From Pyropia haitanensis (Eukaryota > Rhodophyta > Bangiophyceae > Bangiales > Bangiaceae): DNA of 64,000 bases. Each line of letters begins with the position of its first letter. Positions within the stretch are counted from its first letter, which is position 1. The notes beneath the pieces were generated by a model, which was not told where the DNA came from, searched no databases, and saw only the letters and a program-made list of their open reading frames with translations. Shown here in pieces: positions 34,020-44,308 of the stretch. The stretch lies in NCBI GenBank assembly GCA_008729055.1, contig SDUX01000002.1:4677874-4741873 (forward strand), in the 5' to 3' direction. Position numbers and translations under genes: made by a program.

Positions 34020-34055
<36 letters not shown>

Positions 34056-35429
34056 CGCCGGCCAGCCAGTGACAGCAGCAGCACCGCCGCCGCGGCGTGC
34101 CGCGTCCGGGGCGCCTCCCTCCCGCCCACCGTCGCCCGGCAAGGGACGCTGGCGGGGGGGGCGGGGGGGGGTCGTCGTACGAGCGAGCACCCTGGACAGC
34201 TAGCTCCCCCGCGGCGCGCGCCTCCACCCGCCCCCGCCCCGCGCTCAGCCGCCCTCCACCCCAGCCCGCTGCTGTCGCCGGCGGCCTACCCCCCCCAACC
34301 GGTGTGCGCTGGCCGCTTCCGCCCCCCCCCCCCCCCCCCCCCGCTCCGCCTTGACCACCGAGGTGGATTACAGTAGCGCGGGTGCAACGGCCCCCTGCAG
34401 CGGCCGGCCGGCGCGGCCGGCGCCCACCCAACGGTCACAAAGGACGCGCAGGCGCAGGCGGCAGCGGCCGTGTCCCACCCACCCACCCCCGCGGTGACGG
34501 AATGGACACCCTGTGCGGCGGCCGTGTCCCGCGGGGGTGCCGCGGGGGGGAGGGGGGGGGAGCAGAGTTGGGGGGGCCCGGGACCGGCGCAGCCACGCGG
34601 CGGGACCGAGCGCCACGGGCGGAAGGGAGCGCCGCGGCGGTGGAGACAGAAGGGTGGTGGGGGGGGGGGGGGGCGGGGAAGGGGAAGCCTGAGCAAGCGG
34701 CAGTGGCGCGCGGGCGCGCGGGGCGGGGAAGCTTGCCGCTTGCAAGCGGCGGCGTCAACTGAGTTGTTGGGCAGCGCCGGCCGCAAGCCCCCCCCAGAGG
34801 GCGCCCTCCGCGGTTCTCCCACGGGCAAAAACAAAAAAGGGAGAAAGAGAATAGGAGGGCACCCGCCGCGGCTGCGGTAGCCAACAGGCAGCCTTGACTG
34901 GCCCACGGGTCGGTTGGTGCCTGCACAGTGGTTCGCCCCAGCCGCCCCCCGTCCAAATGGGGTCACAGCCAAAAGGCTTCGAGCGCGCGCCGTCGTCGTC
35001 GGCCGCGGCGGCGGGTGCCTCGACGCGAGCCGCTTGGCCGGCGACGGGGGAGCCCGCCGTCGAGCGCCAAACCGGCCAGCCCGGGACACTGGACCGTCAA
35101 CTGGCAACTGTAAACTTTGGACCCATTTGCCTTTGGTTTTGGCGTTGTCTCGCGCGCCTGTGCCATGCGCCAACGTTGGGGGGTGTGGATAGAGCACAAG
35201 GCCAATCGCCCTTCCAAGGGGGGCCTGTTTCACTGCGGCAGTTACGAGAAGAGAAATTAAAAGAGGCAGGCGACAGATTTCCCCGGACCAGGGCATTCAC
35301 CGGATCAGCCGCGCGAGGGCTTGGCTCCGACTAAGCCCAGCCGCGTGGACATCGCGCAGCGGCAGCAGAGCTGTCGTCCTCTGCCGCGGCGCACTGAAAG
35401 GATGGTCTCCAAACGACGGGCGCTGCAAG
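33472..35429. other. Intergenic, no supported gene
   Basis: Upstream flank of the minus-strand ANL homologue. It holds an A17 run at 33508-33524, G-runs to 33640 and then GC-rich sequence with C-runs (34319-34342). After about 34.8 kb it becomes mixed in composition. Open frames here encode only Pro/Arg/Gly-type sequence and none has a recognisable domain. Confidence 0.5.
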
Positions 35430-36465
35430 GTGACGGTCATCTATGGTCACGTGCTGGTTTGCGCGGTGCCGGGCGTGCCGCGTCGTGACAAACGCTGGGT
35501 CAACGCGGTCCTGAAGGTCGTGGGCCAAAGTGGGCTCGGTCTGTCTCGCGCCGCGGGTGTGCCACCGTGGCAGGTGCCGGCTGTGCGCGGCACGCGGCTG
35601 CCGTTGCAGCACCGCGTCGCTGTGTGTGCGCGGTCACCGAGAGGCCGCGGTGGTGGCGTCCCCGGCCAGCCGCGCGTGCATCCCCGACCCGGTGCTTTCC
35701 TCCCCTCTGCTGCCTAGCCCAAGCTGCCGGTGGTGCCGGTCTCTGTGAGGGTGGCTTTGGCTGCTTGCAAGTTGACCCCCAGCCGGTGCTGCCCTCCCCG
35801 CGCTGTCCGCGCCCCAGGTTTTTGTGGTGCCGGCCGCCGTAGTGGGTGGCACCGAGGTCCGCGGCAAGGCCACTTACTTCATCCCTCCCTGAGCCGCATA
35901 CGGCGTAGGCGCCGAGGAACTAGACACCACGGTGGAGCAGCCGCAGGTGGCGGCACCGGCGCTGCTGCTGAGACAGCTGCCGGCGGTGATGGCGCGCCTC
36001 CGCGGAGACGTGTGCGCCATCCGGTTGGTGGTGCTCCGCGCGGCGGGGCCGCTCAAGTTTCCCCCATTCGCACCTGCCGTCGTCACAGCTGCGGCAAAAT
36101 GGGGGCGGTGGTGGCAGCGTGCCCCCCTTCCACCCTGACCCCCTTTGTCGTCTCGAGGACTCGGTGCGATGACCCCCGCGCGCGTATCCCAGTCGCGCGA
36201 ATTACTCCATACGCATGCGACCCGTGGCGACGCCGTCTGTATGCGCGCGGTGGCGACGGGGGCGCTCGGTACCGCCACGGTGGCGCTGCCGCGCGTGGCG
36301 CTGCCGTGGGTGATGGCGGTCGTTGGCCGTGACCTGGCGGACCAGGCGGTGGGCGGGTGGCGACTGGCGGCTGGTGCGCCCGAGGCGGTTGTCAGGCGTT
36401 GCGTCCCCTGGCACACACCCACCACGCGTACCATTCCCTTTGCTGCCTTCCCCTTGTTTCCCTGA
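35430..36465 (+). pseudogene. Val/Ala-rich coding-like stretch, interrupted
   Basis: Unrecognised. A frame from 35430 reads HVLVCAVPGVPRRDKRWVNA and stops at TAG 35716-35718. After a CAG at 35815-35817 a second frame reads VFVVPAAVVGGTEVRGKATY, meets TGA at 35890-35892, continues coding-like (PALLLRQLPAVMARLRGDVC), meets TGA at 36136-36138, and continues to about 36465 (ALGTATVALPRVALPWVMAV). The protein character is hydrophobic Val/Ala, like that at 5.1-6.1 kb and 62.7-63.4 kb. The minus strand is open throughout 35874-36560 but looks less protein-like. It could be a decayed multi-exon gene or a transposon gene; strand and limits are uncertain. Confidence 0.25.
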
Positions 36466-37159
36466 CCAGCGTCTGGTGTCGTTGGCGGTTCCTTCGTGGT
36501 CGGCGTGGGATCCCACGGTCCTTTGGTCGCCATCTGCCTTTTTCCCGTGCGGTCTCGCACAACCTTGAGCGCCCCAACCGTCTTTCGCGTGCAAGGGTGC
36601 AGACAGGTACAGGCGGCGAACCTCCGTTAGCTCAGCTCGAAAGACCGATGCCCGGCATCGACGACCTTTTCGTCTGGAAGGCAAGTGGAGCACTCCCGGA
36701 CGCGCTGGTCTCTCGCTCGTAGCAGGCGCAAGTCCCACTTCCCACGGCGCAGCACCATTTGAGCACGCAATTACTTGTGGGCGCAGTCATCATTGTCAAT
36801 TCACACTGGAATAATTTCACCTATCTTCTTCCGTGTGATTCCACTTGCTGTCGACTTTCCTGCATCTCCCAGGCATTGTGCCACCTTCCACCCAATCCCA
36901 ACGACGTGACGAAGACACCGCTTTAGCCAATGAGACATCCCGTTGGAGCGCGTCTCGGTGATTGTGCTGCGGTGTCCCAACTAGGCCACGCGATTGACGT
37001 CGTCGCTGCCGCGGAGGTGATGGCCGTCATCTCGCGGTCTTCTCTTCCACCACCGTCCCGGCACCTGTACGCGACCAGCCTCTTGTCTTTTGCAATCATT
37101 TGAAGCGCTTCCTCTTTCTTCCCCCAGCTCCCCCCCCCCCTCCTCGTCCTCCCTCCACG
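36466..37159. other. Intergenic and 5' flank of glutaredoxin gene
   Basis: Mixed composition, no gene seen. The last 40 bases before ATG 37160 are pyrimidine-rich (CTTCCCCCAGCTCCCCC and CTCCTCGTCC), like the leader of the RNase H-like gene. Confidence 0.45.
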
Positions 37160-37626
37160 ATGGCCTTTCTCCCCACCGTCGCCCTCGGCCTGCGGTCCGT
37201 TGCGGCAACGCCGCTGGGCCGCTCTGCCCTGGCCGGCCGCTCCACCGTCCCTCCCACCACGGCGGCCGCCGCCCTCCGCTGCCGGCCGCGGTGGTACGCG
37301 TCTGCCACCCCCGACGCGCCCACCGCCGTCATTGACGCGGCGCTCGCGTCGTCCTCGGTGGTGCTCTTCACCAAGAGCCGCTGCCCCTACTGCGTGGCCG
37401 CTCGCAATCTGTTTGACGGCATGGGCGTGTCGTACGATGCAATCGAGCTGGACAAGAGGTCTGACGGTCGGGACGTGCAAGACGCGCTGCAGGAGCGCAC
37501 GGGCCAGCGGACGGTGCCCAACATCTTTGTGGGGGGGGGCACGTAGGCGGCTGCGACGACCTGATGCAGGCCGAGGCGGACGGCACGCTGCGCAAGATGC
37601 TGGAGGGGGTGGGCATTTCGATCTAG
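37160..37626 (+). CDS. Dithiol glutaredoxin, organelle-targeted
   Basis: Small thiol oxidoreductase that uses glutathione to reduce disulfides or glutathionylated proteins. ATG 37160 (G at +4) starts a Ser/Ala/Arg-rich, acid-poor presequence of about 50 residues, typical of mitochondrial or plastid import. The class I active site CPYC lies in TKSRCPYCVAARNLF, followed by the cis-proline TVP motif (RTVPNIFV) and GGCDDLMQAEADGTLRKML. Between FVGG and HVGGCDDL the sequence has nine Gs (37531-37539). Read as given, the frame runs into TAG at 37544. One more G would restore a continuous protein of about 155 residues ending at TAG 37624-37626, with G where many glutaredoxins have K. Because both halves are well conserved, I read this as a homopolymer indel rather than a dead gene. 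The gene is convergent with the minus-strand gene at 38006. Confidence 0.85.
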
Positions 37627-38005
37627 GGGCGGCGCCTGGGTAGACAAAGGAGGGGAGGCACGGGTGGGCGCTGGGATGGATGGGGGAGCGCGGTCCTTGG
37701 GGGGTGACCTGTGGTCGGCGGTCGGGACAGATGGCGTGACGGGTGTGCGGTTTTGGAATGCGTGCGCCACGCCGTGCGTGGGCTCGATTAGTGGCGCGGT
37801 GCGGTATTCGTTTGCAACCCGATTCATGGTCATCTCCGCCTCTGCTCTTGCTCTTGCCTGTTTGTGCGCGTGGCCTCACGCCTACGACTCTCCGATGCGG
37901 ACCCTCCCCCCGCCAGGCGATGTTCGTACTCGAGTCCGACGCGCCGACCAGCAGTCAATAAGCTCGCAGCCCCCCTCCCCCTCCGGCCCCCCCCCCCGCC
38001 CCTCG
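37627..38005. other. Convergent intergenic region
   Basis: 3' flanks of the glutaredoxin gene (+) and the hypothetical gene (-). No gene or RNA is seen. Confidence 0.5.
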
Positions 38006-38641
38006 TCACCTCTCCCCCTCATCAACGTCATCCTCTTGTATGGCTGGCATCTCCCGCAGGGAACTAGATCCCCGGCGGTGGAGCCGGAAGGCGACCCCCC
38101 CCCCCAGGGCGGCGCCCCAGACGTCCTCGTCGCGCCCCCACCCGCCCCAGCCACCGCCGGCGCCCGCGCCACGCGCCCACTGGGCGCCGCCGCTCTCCGC
38201 GCTCCACCGGCGAGACAGCCCTCTGGCCGCAGCCGCCCCGCCGCCGCCGCCTCCTCCGCTACCCCCACCGCCATCCAGCCTCGCGTCGGCGGCGGCCGCC
38301 TCGGACGCGGCAGAAGAAGTCAGCAGGAAGACGTCCTCATCCCCAAACAGGCCGCCGCCGCCGCCGTCCTCGTCACCGCCGCCGCCTCGACCGCCGCTGC
38401 CGCCCCGACCGCCGCCCCGACCGCCGCCTGCCGCCCCGCGGCTGCGCTTCGGCCGCGGCGAGCAGTCGCGCGGGTCCCCCGGGCACGCCACCCCGGACAG
38501 GTCCAGGCGGAGGCGGCGGCGGCGGCGGAAGAGGCAGTCCGAGTCGTGGGCAGCGGCTGTGACTGCACCACCGCCGCCGCCGCCACCGCCGCTGCCGCCG
38601 CCGCCGCCACCGCCGCCGCTGCTACCCCCATACGTCTCCAT
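38006..38641 (-). CDS. Hypothetical Gly-rich protein with basic patches
   Basis: Unrecognised. From ATG 38641 the frame encodes 211 residues starting METYGGSSGG. It has Gly runs, a basic stretch (FRRRRRLRLDL), RPKRSR, an acidic FGDEDVFLL segment, and a C-terminus with VAFRLHRRGSSSLREMP and QEDDVDEGER. An in-frame ATG at 38902 could extend it by 87 residues of Pro/Arg/His-rich sequence. The mixture of charged, non-repetitive segments between Gly runs favours a real protein over a shadow frame. The basic patches could be nuclear localisation signals. It has no known domain, and function is not inferable. Confidence 0.45.
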   Translation of the reverse strand: METYGGSSGGGGGGGGSGGGGGGGGAVTAAAHDSDCLFRRRRRLRLDLSGVACPGDPRDCSPRPKRSRGAAGGGRGGGRGGSGGRGGGGDEDGGGGGLFGDEDVFLLTSSAASEAAAADARLDGGGGSGGGGGGGAAAARGLSRRWSAESGGAQWARGAGAGGGWGGWGRDEDVWGAALGGGVAFRLHRRGSSSLREMPAIQEDDVDEGER

Positions 38642-38902
38642 GGGCAGCGTCACCGAAGGCAGTCGCTTGGCAGGTGGGGTCGGTCGGCTGCCGTCGCCGC
38701 TAGCACGACCAGCAAGCGAGGAGCAGGATGAAGGGGGGCGCCGCTGCGACGGTAGTTGTGAAAGAGTGTGGAGCTCGAGCCCGGGGAGGGGGGTGGGGAA
38801 GGGGGAGGGCCGTGGGAGGAGCGTGAGGCGGGACCTGTGGTCGTTGCGGAGACGGGATGCTCGTGAGTTGTGCCCGTGTCCATGCGCACACAGAGGGAGC
38901 AT

Positions 38903-39950
38903 AGGCACCGTCGACCTGGCTCAAACGTTGGGCGCACGTCTTGTACTCGCACACGCGTCCCGCCCAGCCGCCGGGGGATGCGTATCTCACGGAGCTCCGG
39001 GTGGGACTGGGCGCGTGGGCATTGCGGCGGCGACCGTGGCCGGGTGGCCGCACCCGCGGGACCCCCGCGACGCCGCGCCGCTGCGCGTACCGCCGGCGCG
39101 GACAGTGACGCCGCGCTGCCGCCGTGGCCGTCGCCAGTGTCTGCCGCAGCCACCGCACGGCGCGCCCGCGCAACGGGACCCGTCACCGCCGGCCCGCCGA
39201 CCGGTGACGCTGCTGCCCGCGGCGGTGGCGACGCGGCCGCGGCGGTGGCCGCGACCGCACACCCGGCCGCCGGGGTATAGCCGGCGACGACCGACCGGGC
39301 GGGCGCGCCTGGGAGAGGGGGAACTGAAGCAGGGGGGGGCGCGGGTGCCGCCGTGCCGCTGCGCGCTGGCGGCGGCGGCGGTTGCCGTGGCCAGCCCACC
39401 GCCGCCGCCCGCGGCCGACGTGCCTCTGAGAGCGGGGTTGATCTGCGCGCGCCGGCGTGCGGGGGGCGGATGTCGGGGGGAGGCGAGGAGTCGCCCCGCT
39501 TACCCTAACCCGTCCCCCCCTTTCCCCACTCGCACTCGGTCCTCTGGGAGGCACCCGTGTGCGCCCGTGCGCCGCTGCGTCTGGTCCCTCTCTCTCGCGG
39601 CCGCCCTACCCGACCCGGCTGACACCCCGACCCGAGCAGCGCCGGCAGAGTCGGCGGCCGCCGCCCCGCCCGCGCGTGATCCTCGTCGACGTGTCTCTTC
39701 TCCCCGTCAGCCCACGCTGCTCGCGGCGCGTTCTGAGCAGAATCGCAAGGCCCTCCTCTCCTGCGCTTCCCGCCTCTCGTGCGCTTCCCAATCCATCCCG
39801 CAAAGCCATTGTACTTACTGCATGTACTCCTGTATGTAGTGTACAGTACAGGATACCGCGGCAGCCCAAACAGAGGGGCCAAGCCAGCGCCAAACCCGGC
39901 GCGCCGCCTGCACCCACTGTCCGCGCCACCGCCGTGGCCGTGCGTGGTCG

Positions 39951-39984
<34 letters not shown>

Positions 39985-41183
39985 GCGAGGGTGGCCTGGA
40001 AAGTGGTCGGGAGAGGGAGGGGCGGACATAGGCGGGGGGGGAAGGGGGGAAGGGACCGCCACACCGACCGCGTTTGAAAAAAGTCCGGCGGCTGCCGGCT
40101 GCGGGAACAGGGAGCGCGGGGCATCGCGTCGGCGGTGATATCAGGTCGCGACGATACTGGGGCAATGGCAGTAGCGGTGGCGGAAGTAGTGCCAGTAGCG
40201 GTGGCGGTCGTCGTAGCGGGCGCAGCGGCAGAGAGAGCCCGGTGAAGCCCCGGCGCTGCTGCCGCGTGGCGTCGCGGAAATCTGCCCGTGACGCGACGTC
40301 CCGTGTGGGCTCGAGTGCTCCCCGGACGGGCTCCGGCGGGGCGGATATGGCGACGGCGCCGGCCGCTCCGCCTCGGCCACCCTCCCCGTTCCAACCTGTT
40401 GTCAGCGCCTGCGGATGGGCCCGGCGCAGGGGATGGCGGTCGTCGTCATGCATTTTGTGAATGGCAGGGGGGGTTGGGGGGGGTGACGACGGTGCGCACT
40501 GCCCAGGGAGCAGTGAGGAGGTCCAGAGGTGATGGGCGGCGCTCGGTGGAAAGGGCCCTATGCAGAGGGGGTGTGCGGCCGCCGCGGCAATGGTAACGGC
40601 TCCCAACTCTCCTGCCTCCCCCCACTCCCGCCCCCTACGGCGATTGCGGCAGCGGCGGGGAGGTCGGCTCGAGTCGCGGCCGGATTGGGTGTAGCCGACC
40701 GTGGCGACACGCGCGTGCGCCACCACCAACACTGTCGACGGCGGCAGGGACCAGGCGGGACGCGGCGGGCGGCGGGGCTGGCGCGCCCCCGTCACCTCCT
40801 GAGCGGGAGCCGGCGGCGGCGTGCGGCGGCGATGGGGCGCCCACGGAGGCAAACGCGACGACGCGGCAGGTGGGATGCGCGGGCGGGAGGGGAGGGCGGC
40901 AGGCGTGGCCGTGGGTCGACACGGGCGGGTGGACAGCAGAAGAAGAGACGGTCCGCATCGCGGCAGAGCGGGGCGTGCTGTCCCACCACCCCAGGGGGAT
41001 ACCAGCAGAGGCGCGCCACCTACCCCGCGCGGTCAAGGCGACGACCACCCGCCACCACTGTACATGCGCCCCCACGGCGGTCATCGTCGCCGTCCCCCAC
41101 CCCCTTCCTGCTACCCCCCCGTGCTCCACCTTGCCGCCCCCCACCCCCTCGCTGTAGCCACCGCCGCCGTCCCTCCGCCCCCC
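38903..41183. other. Intergenic, no supported gene
   Basis: GC-rich with Arg/Pro-type frames on all strands and a short AT-richer spot around 39800-39860. A GGC run lies at about 39955-39985 and a GGT/AGC-rich patch at 40160-40240. Nothing recognisable. Confidence 0.5.
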
Positions 41184-42151
41184 TCAGGGTGGCACGCCCT
41201 TGGCCGGCCGGCGGCAGGGCTTCCCCCTGGCGCGGAGCAGCAGGTCAAAGTGCCCCGTCAGCGCGGCGCCCGAGAAGAAGAGCCCCACCCACGTGTCCCC
41301 CGACCGCTCCGCAAAGTACGGCCGCACCGCCTGCCGGCGGGCGTCCCACGTGTACAGCTCGAGGTGGAGCCGCGCCGCGCGGGCGAGCGCCGAGATCTCG
41401 AGCGTCCCGAGCTCCGCGCACAGCCAGTGGCCGCCGAGGCCGCCGACCATGACGCGGGCGGGGAAGGCCGCGACGCGCCGCGCCGCCGCGGCGGCCGCCG
41501 CGTCGCGGGGGACAGGGGGCGACGGCGACGACGGCGGCGGCGTCACGCCCGTGGTCGCCGCGTCGGCGGTCGGCGGCCGTGGCGGCGCCCCCCCCCCCCC
41601 GGCAGCCGCTGCCGCCGGCGCCCCCACGGGCGGCCCGCCATCGTCAACAAACCCGCGGAGCCGCTCCGCGACGCCCGCCGCGTCGGCAACGACCGCGTCG
41701 CGCAGCAGCCGCCGCACGCCCACGGCGGTGGCCGCCCCACCCGCAACACCCGCGATGGTCAGCGCCCACGCGACCGCCTCAAAGCCGCAGTCCCCAGTCT
41801 GGCGCGTCGGCACCAGCCGCAGGTGCGCACCGTCGGCGGTGTAAAAGGTGCGGCCGGCGGCGCCGCGGCGGTCGAGCAGCGCCGAGCGGAACGCGGCGGC
41901 AGAGTCGTAGTGGGGGGCCCCCCGGCCGGGGGGGGGGGGGTGGGGGCGGCGGGCGCGCCCGCCGTGGCAGAGGTGGACGCGGTCGTGTCGCTGCTGCTGC
42001 AGCTGCTCTGGCCACTGCTGCCGCCACCGCCGCCGCCGCCGCCGGCATGGTCGTCACCGCCACCACCGCCGCGGCTGCCAAAGCCGCCGCCGTCGCCACC
42101 CCCCCCTGACGCACCCGTGCCGGCCCACCAGCGGGCGGCCACGGCGGCCAT
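41184..42151 (-). CDS. OTU-domain cysteine protease (deubiquitinase-like)
   Basis: Predicted ubiquitin-chain hydrolase of about 322 residues. The N-terminal part from ATG 42151 is Gly/Ser-rich. The OTU domain begins near HYDSAAAFRSALLDRR and carries the catalytic Asp-Cys pair in TGDCGFEAVAWAL (Cys codon at about 41789). The middle match is HWLCAELGTLEISALARAAR, like the family's W-G...E-L-x-A-L-A segment, and the catalytic histidine lies in LTGHFDLLL (codon at about 41252). Between Cys and His sits a 50-residue Ala/Gly/Pro-rich insertion. A C-run of 12-13 bases on the plus strand (41928-41942 region) separates the Gly-rich start from the OTU part, and the frames join only if its length is changed by one or two, so a homopolymer indel is likely. 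Further upstream the frame stays open to 43021 but starts at GTG with Pro runs. Confidence 0.7.
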
Positions 42152-44308
42152 CCCCGTCCCGCCAGCGCCCCCCCCCACCCCACTCCCCCCCGCTCCCCCC
42201 GCCCAGCCACCACCACCGCCGTCTCCGCGTCGGCCCCCGCCGCCACACCCGCCCGGCCGCGGCGGCGGCGCGGGCGGTACTGGCGCACCCCCCGGCGGGC
42301 GCCGCCAACGGGTGACCCGGCCGCGTCTGCCGCCACGGCCGCCGCCGCGGCCGTTGCCACCGCGGCCGCTGCCGCCGCCCTCCCTGGCAGCGTCGGCCGT
42401 GGCGGTAATGGGGCGGCGGCGGGGAGAGGGGGGGGGTGGCCGCCGTGGGGGGGGTGGTCGACCCGTCGGCGGGGCGGCGGCGGCGGAGCCAGCGGCGGGC
42501 GTCGAGGGCGGCGGCCATGGCGGCGCCGCGGCGCCGCCGGCCACGGCGGGGCGCGCCAGTGGCGGTGCCGGTGCGGTGGGGTGTGCCCACGAGAAGACGC
42601 CGCCGTCGACGTCCGTAGCCGCCTCCCCGCACGTCGTGTGCGATGCCGTCCCGGGGGGGGCCCAAGGGGGCGGCTGCGACCGTCGCGGGGGCGGCACCGG
42701 GGCTCTCCGATGGCGGTCAGTCTCGGCGGCGGCGGCGGTCGGTGGTGGTGGCGGTAGTGGTGGCGATAGTGGTGGCGATAGCGGTGGCGATAGTGGTGGC
42801 GGTAGTGGTCGCGGTAGTGGTGGCGGTGGCCGGGGCGGGGATGTCGGCGGCGGCCGCTGTGCCGTGGCCCGTCGCAGCGGCGCGGCACCCCGGTGGGGGT
42901 ACCGACGAGCGCCAACTCCACGGCGCGGGCGCCACGGGAGAGCCCCTTTTCGGGCGCGAGCGAGGGGGGTCGCACTCCGCAACAGTGGCACTGCCTCCCG
43001 TGCCACCTCCCTCACTCCCACCCTCTCTCCCAGGCGCGCGCGCTCCCCACCGGGAGGTCCCCCCCCCCCCCCCCCCCCCCAATTCCCACACCCTTTCGGC
43101 CGGCTGCAGAGGCGCGAGCGCCAGACCGCTCGTTGCCCCTGGCCAGGCCAACGACTGAGCGCCCGTTGCCCGCTCGCCAGACGCGGCTAAGCACGTATTT
43201 GCTCGTGGCACAGTCCAGTATTTCTTTCTCAATAGTTGGGATCAATTTTGCGAAATCAGAGACATGAAATCCCATCAACAGAAATGTCCACGTTTCTGTC
43301 TGTCAATACTATAGTTGATTTGCGCGCCCGGGAGGTTCTTGTACATTGTCCACCGGCGGTGGCTGGCGGTCCGCATGTGCGGAACGACGCACAGCCGTGC
43401 GAGGCGACGGCTACCGGATGGGCCAGCTCATGATCGTGACCGCGGCGCCGGCGGTGCTCCTGGACTTGTCATGAGCTCGCGGCCGCTCGAAACGGACGCG
43501 CGGATGGGCCCACGGTCGCTGTTCTGTCGGTGTCCGCCTCTCTCCCTGTCTGCCCTTCGTGCGGCCGCACGGTGACGTTTCATGGTGGGGAGAGGACCCC
43601 AGCGTCTGGCTACCGTCACCGTCGGCTGCGGCGCCGCGGCTTTTGTATCCTGTTGTGGGGTGCCTGCCGTCCTCTCTGGGGAAAACGCGGGCTGGGGTGC
43701 CCAAACGGGGATCGTTGCGGCATCCTCCCCGATGCGAGCTGACCCCACCTCCCCGTTCCGCGCGCAACGCGTCGGATGGTCAATGGTGGGCGTGCCCTGC
43801 CTCCCGCGGGGGCTCTCCGCGCTGACCACGCGCTGACCCGGTCCCCTCTCCTGGTGCTGTGGTGGCGGCCGACGCCAGCCGCCCCCGCGCCCGTGCGCCC
43901 CCGTCTCGCGGAAAATCGCGCGACGGCGACGCGGGCTGTGAACCCCGGACATGAGCCCGCCGCTGCCGGCGCCAGCGTCCCAGCGCCTGACGCCACGGTA
44001 GGCTGTGTCCTTTTTGTGGGCACTCCCGGCGCGCCGGCCGCCTGGTACCGTGGCCGAGGCGGTCGCTGGTAGGGCCGTGGCGCTGTACGCTCCCGGGGCA
44101 GGCGTTGGGTGGCTGGTCGATGCTGGCCGCCCCCGCTCGTGTGGGCCCCGTCGCGCCCTTTCCCGCGTAAGGTGGTGTCCACGCTGTGGGGAAGCCGGGC
44201 TCGCCGGAGGTCTGGTGGTGTGGCGGCCAAGGCGACTCGCTGTTTCGGCCGCGGCGCTGTCCGACCGGGGGACGGTGTGGCGCTGTTCGGCTGACCGTCT
44301 GGGCCGGC
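42152..44308. other. Intergenic with weak coding-like pieces
   Basis: Holds the 5' flank of the OTU gene, including an imperfect GGTGGCGATA/GGTAGT repeat at about 42735-42845 and a C-run at 43059-43080. Between 43.55 and 44.3 kb, short plus-strand frames look protein-like (LFVGTPGAPAAWYRG near 44010; CPRCGEAGLAGGLVVWRP near 44175) and point toward the gene starting at 44309. They change frame and cannot be assembled. They could be upstream exons or a decayed neighbour. Confidence 0.35.

Noticed and set aside
37544..37546. Premature stop suggesting a glutaredoxin pseudogene
   Set aside because: The stop appears only because of a nine-G run. The remaining conserved C-terminus follows immediately in the next frame, so an indel in the run is the better explanation.
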